A stretch of DNA of 8,188 nt from an uncultured Oscillospiraceae bacterium (lineage in GTDB: Bacteria; Bacillota; Clostridia; Oscillospirales; Ruminococcaceae): the NCBI GenBank assembly GCA_910578965.1, contig CAJTSP010000121.1:1-8188 (forward strand). The letters are read 5' to 3'. The notes below the pieces were generated by a model. The model saw only the letters and a program-made list of their open reading frames with translations. It searched no databases and was not told the origin of the DNA. How positions within the stretch are numbered: the stretch's first letter is position 1; every line of letters begins with the position of its first letter. Positions 1 through 6,078 of this stretch are shown here, in pieces. The position numbers and the translations under genes were made by a program.

Positions 1-1830
1 TCGCGCGGCGACCGGCGGGAGTACCGCTGGGAGGAGCTGGCCGGCGCGGGGGTGCAGGTAGTCCGCCACGCGGCCCAGGCTGGCCGCGCGGTCCTGGTAT
101 TTGGTGCTTACGTCCCCCGCGCGGTACAGGCCAAGGTTTTTGGCCGCAAAGGGGCTGGGCAGGGCGGCGGCCAGCGCGTCCTGGCAGCCCAAAAGGTCTT
201 TGTAGTAGCCCGGCGGGGCCAGCGTTGCGCTGAACAGCACCGCCCCCCGGCCCAGGGCCAGGCTTGCGTCCACAAACCGGCTGGGATCCAGGCAGAGCTG
301 CTGCACCCGCACCTGGCGGCCAAAGGCGGTAACCTGGGTCACATACCGCTCGTCGTACCACTCGGCGGTGCGCAGGTAGCCGCGGACGGCAAAATACGCC
401 TCCAGCACCGCGTCGTGGGCCTCGCCCTCCCGGTGCTCGTCCAGCCAGTCCTCTAAGGGGGCGGCGGCGCGGGCCAGCAGCCGGTTAAATTCCTCCTGCG
501 CCTTTTCAAAAAACAGGGTGTTCCCCGGCGCGCCGGCACACTCTTTCTGCCAGGCCAAAAACGCCCCGTTCAGCTTGCCAAGGGCGGTTTTGGCCCGACT
601 TTTTTGCTTGCCCAGCGCCTTTTTGGCCGCGGCCAACTGTCCCTTTTCCAGGCTGGCCGAATACATCTCCCGCGCGCGGGCGGGCAGGTTGTGGGCCTCG
701 TCCACCAAAAAAAGCGGCTCCTGCCCGGTTTTGCCCCCCTCAAAAAAACGCACCAGCCGCACCACCGGGTCAAACAGGTAATTGTAGTCCCCCACGATCA
801 CATCGCACCAGAGCGCAAGGTCCAGCCCCAGCTCAAAGGGGCAGACGGTGTGCTTTTTGGCAAGGCTTTCCAGCACCGGGCGGGTATAGCTGTCCAGGGT
901 CAGCGCGTCATCAAGGGCGGTTTTGATGCGGTCGTAATAGCCGTTGGCATAGGGGCAGTGTTCGGGGGTGCACTCCCGCCGTTCGCACAGGCAGGCCTTG
1001 TCCTTGGCGGTAAGGCTTACCGAGCGCAGGCGCAGCCCGGCGTCGGCCGCACGCAGCCGGGCCAGGGCGTTTTCGGCAGCCTCGCGGGCGGTGGTGCGGG
1101 CGGTGAGGTAAAAGATGCGCCGGCCGTACCCGTCGCCCATTGCCTTGAGGGCCGCAAACAGCATGCCCATGGTTTTGCCGATGCCGGTGGGGGCCTGGCA
1201 AAGCAGCCGCCCGCCCTGCAAAAAGGCCTTGTAGGCCGCGCCCGCCATGGCCCGCTGCCCCGCCCGGTAGCTGGGGTAGGGGAAGGCGAGGACCGCAAGG
1301 CTGTTGTCCCGCGCGGCGTTCCACTCGGCCGCCCGCCGCGCCCAGGGGGCGTAGCCGGCCAGCAGGTCCTGCAAAAACCCTTCCAGCCCGGCAGCCGAAA
1401 AATCGCGGGTAAAATACAGGGCCTTTTCCTCGTCCACCTGGTAGTAGGTCAGCCGCACCCGCACCTTGGCAAGGCCCTGCTGGGCGGCCAGAATGGCGGC
1501 GTACACCTGCCCCTGGGCCCAGTGCACCGGCTGCATATCGGCGGTGATGGCCTCGCTGGGCAGGGTGGTGGTCTTGATCTCATCGACCACGGTCACCCCG
1601 TCCGGGTCGGTAAAGACGCCGTCCGCCCGGCCCTCCAGCAAAAAGCAGAGGCCGCCCGCCTCGCGCTCGGCCCGCAGCGCAACCTCGGCCGCGTAGCCCG
1701 GCCCGGCGGCCTTTTGCAGGCGGCGGTGGATGCGCGCGCCCTCGTTTGCCCGGTCAAAGCCGGTAAAGCGGCTGTCGATGCTGCCGGTGCGCAGCATAAA
1801 TTCCACCAACTGCCGGATGCCGATGCGCAC
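1..1830 (-). CDS. DinG/Rad3-type Fe-S DNA helicase with N-terminal PD-(D/E)XK nuclease-like domain (partial, C-terminus off the window)
   Basis: Superfamily 2 helicase expected to unwind DNA with ATP, probably in repair. The 610 visible residues read in frame to the window edge. Residues 1-130 look like a RecB-type nuclease fold: His35, Asp70, Glu84-x-Lys86 (VVDEIK) and QxxxY at 106-110. Helicase motifs follow: Walker A APTGIGKT at 213-220, motif Ia FYLTART near 240-246, DEAH at 377-380, and SATL at 534-537. Cysteines 280, 282, 287, 292 and 330 lie between motifs Ia and II, where XPD/DinG proteins bind a 4Fe-4S cluster. The C-terminal helicase half (motifs IV-VI) is outside the window. The GTG start gives the RIGIRQLVEFML opening I expect for this family, but has no clear Shine-Dalgarno. 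A CTG at 1881, 8 nt after AAGGGGG (1890-1896), is an alternative that would add 17 residues. Family assignment is firm; the start is uncertain. Confidence 0.9.
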   Translation of the reverse strand, partial: MRIGIRQLVEFMLRTGSIDSRFTGFDRANEGARIHRRLQKAAGPGYAAEVALRAEREAGGLCFLLEGRADGVFTDPDGVTVVDEIKTTTLPSEAITADMQPVHWAQGQVYAAILAAQQGLAKVRVRLTYYQVDEEKALYFTRDFSAAGLEGFLQDLLAGYAPWARRAAEWNAARDNSLAVLAFPYPSYRAGQRAMAGAAYKAFLQGGRLLCQAPTGIGKTMGMLFAALKAMGDGYGRRIFYLTARTTAREAAENALARLRAADAGLRLRSVSLTAKDKACLCERRECTPEHCPYANGYYDRIKTALDDALTLDSYTRPVLESLAKKHTVCPFELGLDLALWCDVIVGDYNYLFDPVVRLVRFFEGGKTGQEPLFLVDEAHNLPARAREMYSASLEKGQLAAAKKALGKQKSRAKTALGKLNGAFLAWQKECAGAPGNTLFFEKAQEEFNRLLARAAAPLEDWLDEHREGEAHDAVLEAYFAVRGYLRTAEWYDERYVTQVTAFGRQVRVQQLCLDPSRFVDASLALGRGAVLFSATLAPPGYYKDLLGCQDALAAALPSPFAAKNLGLYRAGDVSTKYQDRAASLGRVADYLHPRAGQLLPAVLPPVAAR

Positions 1831-1847
1831 CGGCGCGGCTGCGCCGG
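1830..1847 (-). other. Hairpin abutting the helicase start codon
   Basis: A perfect 7-bp inverted repeat (CCGGCGC, 4-nt loop, GCGCCGG) ends on the first base of the proposed GTG start and covers the place where a Shine-Dalgarno would be. In mRNA it would form a very stable stem. It could lower initiation, or it could mean that translation begins upstream. The structure is seen directly; the effect is inferred. Confidence 0.5.
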
Positions 1848-1918
1848 CCCGCGGGCCTTGCGGGTTCTTGTTTGCGGCCAGGGTTTCCGCCCCCTTTTTT
1901 GCGTTGATCGCCGTTTAT

Positions 1919-1947
1919 AGTATAGCACACCGCCCGCCGGCCAACAA
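1919..1947 (-). promoter_or_regulatory. Candidate sigma-A promoter of the helicase gene
   Basis: On the minus strand TTGTTG (1942-1947) is followed after exactly 17 nt by TATACT (1919-1924). Transcription would start near 1912, giving a leader of about 80 nt to the GTG at 1830. The -35 box lies in the outermost part of the left arm of the palindromic element at 1941-2168, so the element may have contributed part of this promoter. Confidence 0.55.
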
Positions 1948-2168
1948 GAAAAGCACGATGCCAAAGCGGCGGTTCAATAAGAAAACAAATCCGCCCATTC
2001 TACTGGTCAGCCGCATCCGCTGCGTCAGGAAAGCTTGGAATCCACCAAGGATTCCTTCGCTTTCCTTCCTTGCGGCTGCGGCCGCCCAGCGAATGTTCGG
2101 TGGATCAAATTTTGTTCGGAATCTTTGTTTTCTTATCTCACCGCCGCCAACCTGCGGGCTTTTGTTAA
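1941..2168. repeat. Large imperfect palindrome (MITE-like element)
   Basis: Two arms of roughly 100-120 bp are reverse complements of one another around a 5-nt loop at 2044-2048. Paired blocks from the centre outward are GGAATCC (2037-2043) with GGATTCC (2049-2055); AGGAAAGC (2027-2034) with GCTTTCCT (2059-2066); 2010-2020 with 2072-2082, one mismatch; CATTC (1996-2000) with GAATG (2091-2095); ATAAGAAAACAAA (1977-1989) with TTTGTTTTCTTAT (2124-2136); and GCGGCGGT (1966-1973) with ACCGCCGC (2140-2147). The right arm has about 22 extra bases near 2096-2123. No convincing protein is encoded. It fills the gap between the regulator stop and the helicase promoter. It resembles a miniature inverted-repeat element or a repetitive palindromic sequence; as RNA it would fold into one long hairpin. 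No target-site duplication was identified. Confidence 0.75.
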
Positions 2169-2806
2169 GGGATGCGAATGATACCGCAGTCAACAAAGGA
2201 ATAATTCCCGATCGAAAATTCCCGCTCCGTAATTTTTTCAGCAAGCTGCCGGCTCTCGATCCATTCATCGGTTACGATGACAAGAAATTGTTTGCCCGCC
2301 TGGCTAACAAGATAAAATTCTTTCTCAGCGTTTTTGATGCCGTTCAGGAACTCCGGTATGCCAAATGGTGCGCTTGTCAGATACCCTATAACGGCATCCG
2401 CAATTTTCTCCCCTTTGGAAGGAATTTGCCTGCCTAAGAGGGCGCGTATTTCGGCATTTGGGTACTTTTCCGCTACAGCCATATCCTTTTTGCCAGCCTT
2501 TTTGTTCCATCGGCCTTTTATGGATCGGGTGTATGTATAATCATCCAGATCGATCCTCGCCCTTGTAACCGAAAGGTCGATCGCTTGCCCGCCGTCAAGA
2601 AGGGAATCGATGCTGATATGGAGGAGGCTTGAAAGCTGCCTGAGGTTTTCAAGATCGGGCATTCCCTTGCCGGCTTCCCATTTTGTGATCGCCTGCCGGG
2701 AGACAAAAAGCTTTTCAGCAAGCTGCGCCTGCGTAAGCCCCGCGTTTTTGCGCGCAGACCGGATTTTTTCGCCCAAGGCCGTTTTGGCTTTATCCATTTT
2801 CTCCAT
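2165..2806 (-). CDS. XRE-family transcriptional regulator with uncharacterised C-terminal domain
   Basis: A 213-residue predicted DNA-binding protein. Residues 11-70 form an XRE/Cro-type helix-turn-helix: GLTQAQLAEKL, then the recognition-helix segment VSRQAITKWEAGKGMPDLE, then a fourth helix ending SIDSLLDGG. Residues 75-213 are a mixed alpha/beta domain (KYPNAEIRALLGR, YLVSQAGKQFLVIVTDEWIE) that I do not recognise. No membrane segment is visible. The ATG at 2806 is chosen because GGAGG (2815-2819) lies 8 nt upstream; an ATG at 2824 would add six residues but precedes that site. The gene has its own promoter with a palindrome in the spacer, suggesting autoregulation. Its base composition is visibly more AT-rich than the helicase or the sugar-acid operon, hinting at acquisition by transfer. 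The target genes are unknown. Confidence 0.85.
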   Translation of the reverse strand: MEKMDKAKTALGEKIRSARKNAGLTQAQLAEKLFVSRQAITKWEAGKGMPDLENLRQLSSLLHISIDSLLDGGQAIDLSVTRARIDLDDYTYTRSIKGRWNKKAGKKDMAVAEKYPNAEIRALLGRQIPSKGEKIADAVIGYLTSAPFGIPEFLNGIKNAEKEFYLVSQAGKQFLVIVTDEWIESRQLAEKITEREFSIGNYSFVDCGIIRIP

Positions 2807-2841
2807 TTCATAGCCCTCCAACATTTTTCGCTGCCAATTTT

Positions 2842-2870
2842 ATAATACCCCCTATCGCGATTCCCTGCAA
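2842..2870 (-). promoter_or_regulatory. Promoter of the XRE gene with palindromic operator candidate
   Basis: On the minus strand TTGCAG (2865-2870) and TATTAT (2842-2847) are separated by exactly 17 nt, a good sigma-A match. The spacer contains the perfect 8-bp palindrome ATCGCGAT (2854-2861). Transcription would start about 15-20 nt before the ribosome binding site at 2815-2819. An operator between -35 and -10 is typical for autorepressing XRE proteins. The boxes are seen in the sequence; the binding is inferred. Confidence 0.65.
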
Positions 2871-3115
2871 GAAACGCCTGGTTTCATCAGGGTAACGCTG
2901 CGCAGCAAGGCTGTTTGGAGGCGGATCGTTCCGCGCCCGGGGCGGCAGGGGGAACAGGTTTTCAAAGCGATTGTTTTATTAAGAGCATTTGTCAAGAGGG
3001 ATTCCCCCAAAAAGATAAAATCCCCCGGCAAAACGGGATCAACCTGTTCGCACGGCAAGCACCTTGTCATGTCATGAGCGTTTTTTCGCAGCAGGAAACC
3101 GCCGCAGGCAAACGC
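2871..3115. other. Non-coding stretch, no gene recognised
   Basis: Short open frames on both strands resemble no family and lack ribosome binding sites. The only structure seen is a 9-bp inverted repeat, GAACAGGTT (2952-2960) and AACCTGTTC (3041-3049), 80 nt apart, plus a compact GC hairpin CGCCC-G-GGGCG near 2935. The stretch lies between the XRE promoter and the terminator of the downstream operon and may simply be spacer or decayed sequence. Confidence 0.5.
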
Positions 3116-3150
3116 AAAAAGCCCTGACCGCCGCTTTGGGCGGGCAGGGC
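3106..3150 (-). terminator. Rho-independent terminator of the iclR-kdgK-eda operon
   Basis: On the minus strand, GCCCTG and CCGCC pair with GGCGG and CAGGGC (3121-3150) around a 6-nt loop, with one mismatch in an otherwise 12-bp GC-rich stem. The stem is followed directly by TTTTT (3116-3120) and more T-rich sequence. It lies about 100 nt beyond the aldolase stop, the right place and direction to end that transcript. Confidence 0.8.
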
Positions 3151-3250
3151 AGGGAACGGCCGGGGCTTGCCGCCTGGCAATCGAGGCGATTTTTTTACCT
3201 TGGCGGTCTTCCGGTGAGCATTGCTCTTTTTTGCAATGGAGCCGCCGCTT

Positions 3251-3877
3251 TCAGGCGTGGGCTTTGGCGGCCAGGGCGCGCACATAGTCCGCGGCTGCCT
3301 GCCAATCGCCGCGCGCCACCGCCTCTTTGGGCAGCAGGCTGCTGGCCAGGCCCGCCGCAATGCAGCCGGCCTTAAAAAACTCCCCGATGTTGTCTGGGGT
3401 TACCCCGCCGATCGCCATATAGTGGGTACCGTCAAACGGGCCCTGCAAATCCCGCACATAGCTGCGCGGCATGGCCCCGGCCGGGAAAAGCTTCATGGTC
3501 TTAAACCCAAATTCCAGGCAGGTGGCCACGTCGCAGGGGGTCAGCACGCCGGGCAGCAGCAAAACGTCGTTGCCGGCGCAGTATTCCAGTACGTCCAAAG
3601 GGGTGCCGGGGGTTAAAAGGAACTGCGCGCCGGCAGCCAGGGCGTCCCGCGCACGCGCTACCGTAATGGCGGTGCCCGCGCCGACCAAACAGCTCTCGCC
3701 GTATTTTTTGCGCATCAGGGAGATTTGCTCCAGCGCGTGGGGGCTGTTGAGGGCCACCTCAAAAAAACGCACGCCGCCCGCCACAATGGCGTCGGTGTAA
3801 TCCAACGTCATCTCAAGCGGTATGTTGCGCAAAATGGCCAGCAACGGGTTTTGTTTTACGATCTTGTACATATCCAT
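3251..3877 (-). CDS. eda: 2-dehydro-3-deoxy-6-phosphogluconate / -phosphogalactonate aldolase
   Basis: Class I (Schiff-base) aldolase cleaving KDPG or KDPGal to pyruvate and D-glyceraldehyde-3-phosphate in the cytoplasm. At 208 residues it is full length for the family, a single TIM barrel. Visible motifs are AILRNIP at 14-20, GGVRFFEVALNSP with catalytic Glu40, LVGAGT at 64-69, LLTPG at 87-91, FKTMKLFPA with the expected Schiff-base Lys129, and IGGVTPDN at 156-163. In E. coli KDPG aldolase the EVTLR segment carries an Arg four residues after the Glu. Here that position is Asn44 within LNSP, as in the galactonate enzyme DgoA, so KDPGal activity is possible. The start ATG has AGGAAG (3885-3890) 7 nt upstream. 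It is the last gene of the operon, 45 nt after the kinase. Confidence 0.93.
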   Translation of the reverse strand: MDMYKIVKQNPLLAILRNIPLEMTLDYTDAIVAGGVRFFEVALNSPHALEQISLMRKKYGESCLVGAGTAITVARARDALAAGAQFLLTPGTPLDVLEYCAGNDVLLLPGVLTPCDVATCLEFGFKTMKLFPAGAMPRSYVRDLQGPFDGTHYMAIGGVTPDNIGEFFKAGCIAAGLASSLLPKEAVARGDWQAAADYVRALAAKAHA

Positions 3878-3922
3878 GGCAGCTCTTCCTTTCCAAAGGT
3901 TTTGCGCGGCGCGGATGCGGCT

Positions 3923-4885
3923 TTAGCGGTAAACCGTCCCGGCCCCCGCAAGGGCCTCATGCAGCCGGGCGGCATCCGGGTACCCCTCGATGTCGCCGGG
4001 AGTCTGGGTAGCCAGTGCGCCGCAGGCACAGCCCATCCGGCCGGCGGCCTCAATGCTGCCGGTTTGCAAAATGCCGGCCAAAAAGCCTGCGTTAAAGCCG
4101 TCGCCCGCGCCAATCGGCTCGACGCAGCGGCAGGGGTGGGGCGGCAGCCGCAGGCAGTGCCCTCCGTCTGCCGCCCAGGCGCCCTCCGCCCCGTTTTTGA
4201 TGGCGGCGTAACGGGCGCAGCCGCCCGCAAAAAGCCGGGCAAAAATGGCGTCCGGTTTCCGCAGGCCAAAGAGGGCCTCAGCCTCGTCCAGCCCCAGCAG
4301 CACAATCTCGCTTTGCAAGGCAAGCTCGCGCAGCAGCGGGGAATAATCGGTATCCCGCCACAGCTTTTTGCGGATGTTGGGGTCAAAGCTCAGCAAAAGG
4401 CCGTGCTGTTTTGCCAGCGTTACCGCCGCTAAAAGGGTTTGCCGGCAGCTTTCGCTCAGCACCGGGGTGATGCCGGTCAGGTGCAGGATTTGTGGTTTTT
4501 CGGTTCCCACGCCGGCAAATAGCCCCTCGTCCAGGTCCTGCGGCCGCATAAAGCTGGCGGCGCTGTTTTCACGGTAGTAATATACCCGCGTCTCGCCTGC
4601 ACCGGTTTCTTTTACCATCAACCCGGTACGGTGGGCTTTGTCAAACACCACCCGGCTGCAGTCCACCCCTTCGGCGCGGATCTGGTTGCAGACAAAATGG
4701 CCAAATTCATCCTCGCCCAGCCGGCTCAGCCAAACGGCGCCCACCCCTAACTTTGCCAGCCCGATGGCGGTGTTGCTCTCGGCCCCCGCGATGCGCAGGC
4801 GGTAGTCGCGGATATATCGCAGCGGGCCGCTCTCACAGGGGGTAAAGGCGGCCATAGTCTCGCCTATGGTTATTACTTGCGGCAT
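3923..4885 (-). CDS. kdgK: 2-keto-3-deoxygluconate kinase (PfkB/ribokinase family)
   Basis: ATP-dependent kinase expected to convert 2-keto-3-deoxygluconate to KDPG, the substrate of the aldolase encoded next. Its 320 residues match the usual length. The N-terminal GETMAAF and AGAESNTAIGLAKLG (33-47) form the PfkB signature 1 region. YYYRENSAASFM (102-113) is the substrate-lid segment common in KDG kinases. FDPNIRKKLW (167-176) is a sugar-acid contact motif. EPIGAGDGFNAGFLAGIL (256-273) is PfkB signature 2, with catalytic base Asp262 in GAGD. AGGAGG at 4892-4897 lies 6 nt before the ATG, a strong ribosome binding site. The gene starts 47 nt after the IclR stop and precedes the aldolase by 45 nt, so the three are probably cotranscribed. 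Other PfkB sugar kinases are possible, but the aldolase neighbour argues for KDG. Confidence 0.92.
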   Translation of the reverse strand: MPQVITIGETMAAFTPCESGPLRYIRDYRLRIAGAESNTAIGLAKLGVGAVWLSRLGEDEFGHFVCNQIRAEGVDCSRVVFDKAHRTGLMVKETGAGETRVYYYRENSAASFMRPQDLDEGLFAGVGTEKPQILHLTGITPVLSESCRQTLLAAVTLAKQHGLLLSFDPNIRKKLWRDTDYSPLLRELALQSEIVLLGLDEAEALFGLRKPDAIFARLFAGGCARYAAIKNGAEGAWAADGGHCLRLPPHPCRCVEPIGAGDGFNAGFLAGILQTGSIEAAGRMGCACGALATQTPGDIEGYPDAARLHEALAGAGTVYR

Positions 4886-4932
4886 CTTTATCCTCCTTTT
4901 TTGTACGGCGGGCCGGGCCCTCCTTGTTTTTG

Positions 4933-5706
4933 CTAAAATACAATATCCACGTGTTGGATCAGCCGCTCAGCCCGGCTGCGCGCCTCGTCCAGCGCATGGC
5001 GGACGCTTTCGGCCAGGGCCGGCGTAAAGCGCGGCACCGGCATGGCCACGCTCATGGCGGCAACGATCTGCCCCCCTTTGCGGATGGGCGCCGCCACACA
5101 GCGCACCAGGCGGGTGCTCTCCTCCTCCTCGTGGGCAAAGCCCTCGGCCCGCATGGCGGCCAGCTGGTTTGCCAGGGTGTAAAAATCGGTGACAGTGTTT
5201 TCGGTCAGGGCAATCAGGCCGTCGCAGTAAAGCGCCCGCAGCATGGGCAGGGTGTAGTCCATCAGCAGCGCCTTGCCAATGCCGGTGGCGTAGGCCGGCA
5301 GGGTGCGGCCCACGGCCGCCGTCATGGCAAAGGGGTTGGGCGGCCGCACCTCCTTGATGTAAAACACATCCCCGCCCTTCAGGCTGCCAAAATAGCAGGT
5401 CTCGCCGCAGGCATCTACCACCTGCTGCATAATGCGCTGGATCTCGCCCATTACGGTCTCGCCGTCCAGGTAGTGGTTTCCCAGATGGAATGCCATGCTG
5501 CCGATGCGGTAGCACTGGGTTATCTGGTCGCAGGTGAGATAGCCCCGCTTGTGCAGGGTGTGCACCAGGGGGAAAAGGCTGCTCTTGGGCGCTTTCAGCC
5601 GGCGGCTCAACTGGCTGAGGGTGTACCCCTGTGCGCGGGTACCACAAAGCTCCAGGATATCCAGCGCCCGGGCAAGGGTGCGGTGCGCGCCAGCCTGCTG
5701 TGCCAT
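4933..5706 (-). CDS. IclR-family transcriptional regulator, first gene of the sugar-acid operon
   Basis: A 257-residue regulator with the two-domain IclR plan. Residues 8-66 are a winged helix (RTLARALDILELC, YTLSQLSRRLKAPKSSLFPLVHTLHKRGYL). Residues about 80-250 are the GAF-like effector domain, with GRTLPAYATGIGKALLM (133-149) and AHEEEESTRLVRCVAAPIRKGG (191-212), both typical of the family. The start at 5706 is chosen because GGAGG (5714-5718) sits 7 nt upstream and the protein then has normal family length; an open frame continues upstream to 5826 but has no family match. It lies 47 nt before kdgK in the same direction. By analogy with KdgR-type IclR proteins, it likely senses KDG or a related sugar acid and controls its own operon. 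The ligand is an inference. Confidence 0.9.
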   Translation of the reverse strand: MAQQAGAHRTLARALDILELCGTRAQGYTLSQLSRRLKAPKSSLFPLVHTLHKRGYLTCDQITQCYRIGSMAFHLGNHYLDGETVMGEIQRIMQQVVDACGETCYFGSLKGGDVFYIKEVRPPNPFAMTAAVGRTLPAYATGIGKALLMDYTLPMLRALYCDGLIALTENTVTDFYTLANQLAAMRAEGFAHEEEESTRLVRCVAAPIRKGGQIVAAMSVAMPVPRFTPALAESVRHALDEARSRAERLIQHVDIVF

Positions 5707-5791
5707 TCGGATCCCTCCCCGCAGGGCTCGGCCCCGCTTTTTATACCCTGCCCGTCCCGCGTGGCGGGTGTCCCGCACCGGGCCGGATGTT

Positions 5792-5799
5792 CTTATATA
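5792..5799 (-). promoter_or_regulatory. Candidate -10 element of the iclR-kdgK-eda promoter
   Basis: TATATAAG on the minus strand is the best -10-like sequence close to iclR, about 90 nt before its start codon. No convincing -35 box sits at 16-18 nt spacing. The inverted repeat at 5819-5834 lies just upstream of where a -35 would be, which would suit regulator control of a weak promoter. Confidence 0.4.
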
Positions 5800-5818
5800 C
5801 AAACAGAAAATGCGGGTG

Positions 5819-5834
5819 GTTCGCAATAACGAAC
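5819..5834. promoter_or_regulatory. Candidate IclR operator
   Basis: GTTCG-N6-CGAAC is a perfect 5-bp inverted repeat centred about 120 nt before the iclR start codon. The GTTCG half-site resembles sites bound by IclR relatives such as PcaU/PcaR. It is the most symmetrical site near the -10 at 5792-5799. The symmetry is directly visible; regulator binding is inferred. Confidence 0.5.
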
Positions 5835-6050
5835 GCCTTGCCTGCCTCGTAGGGCCGATTTTTTAGGCCCGGCCGGTATAGGCCCGCGCATTTTTCCATT
5901 ACGGGCCCAAGAGGCAGCGTGGCCGGCGCTGCCCGCCGTGGCGGGAGATATTATATGATAAGACGAGTGTTTTTTGCTTTTTTATCCGGGTGTTGGACAG
6001 CGCGGGGGCCATGCAAAAGCATGGCGTTTCAAAAGCCGGCCCCTTCTTTT

Positions 6051-6078
6051 ATTATAAAACAGCGCAAAGCAACATCAA
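6051..6078 (-). promoter_or_regulatory. Distal minus-strand promoter toward iclR
   Basis: On the minus strand TTGATG (6073-6078) and a perfect consensus TATAAT (6051-6056) are separated by 16 nt. A transcript would start near 6044, immediately before the stem-loop at 6004-6043, and run about 340 nt to iclR. It could be a second promoter of the operon or drive a small RNA. Confidence 0.5.

Noticed and set aside
1..60. Possible frameshift at the left edge of the helicase, because the last 20 residues do not resemble the expected family segment
   Set aside because: No alternative frame restores the expected motif, and the sequence stops at the window edge, so divergence cannot be told from an error.
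604..1920. A 438-codon open frame on the plus strand across the helicase region
   Set aside because: It is antisense to the helicase, low in complexity (Gly/Ala/Pro/Arg-rich) and lacks any family motif, while the opposite strand carries clear nuclease and helicase motifs.
1915..2268. A 117-codon minus-strand frame through the palindrome
   Set aside because: It overlaps the end of the XRE gene and runs through the inverted repeat with no family match; it is a by-product of the repeat.
2852..3127. Short open frames on both strands between the XRE promoter and the operon terminator
   Set aside because: No similarity I recognise and no ribosome binding site; one overlaps the XRE promoter.
3218..3238. 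CATTGC/GCAATG stem just beyond the aldolase stop as a terminator
   Set aside because: Only 6 bp, and on the minus strand it has an A-rich loop and no trailing T-run; the stem at 3121-3150 is a far better terminator.
4924..5829. A 301-codon plus-strand open frame opposite the IclR gene
   Set aside because: It is the shadow of a GC-rich gene: no recognisable domain, no ribosome binding site, and the minus strand gives a complete IclR protein with a good start.
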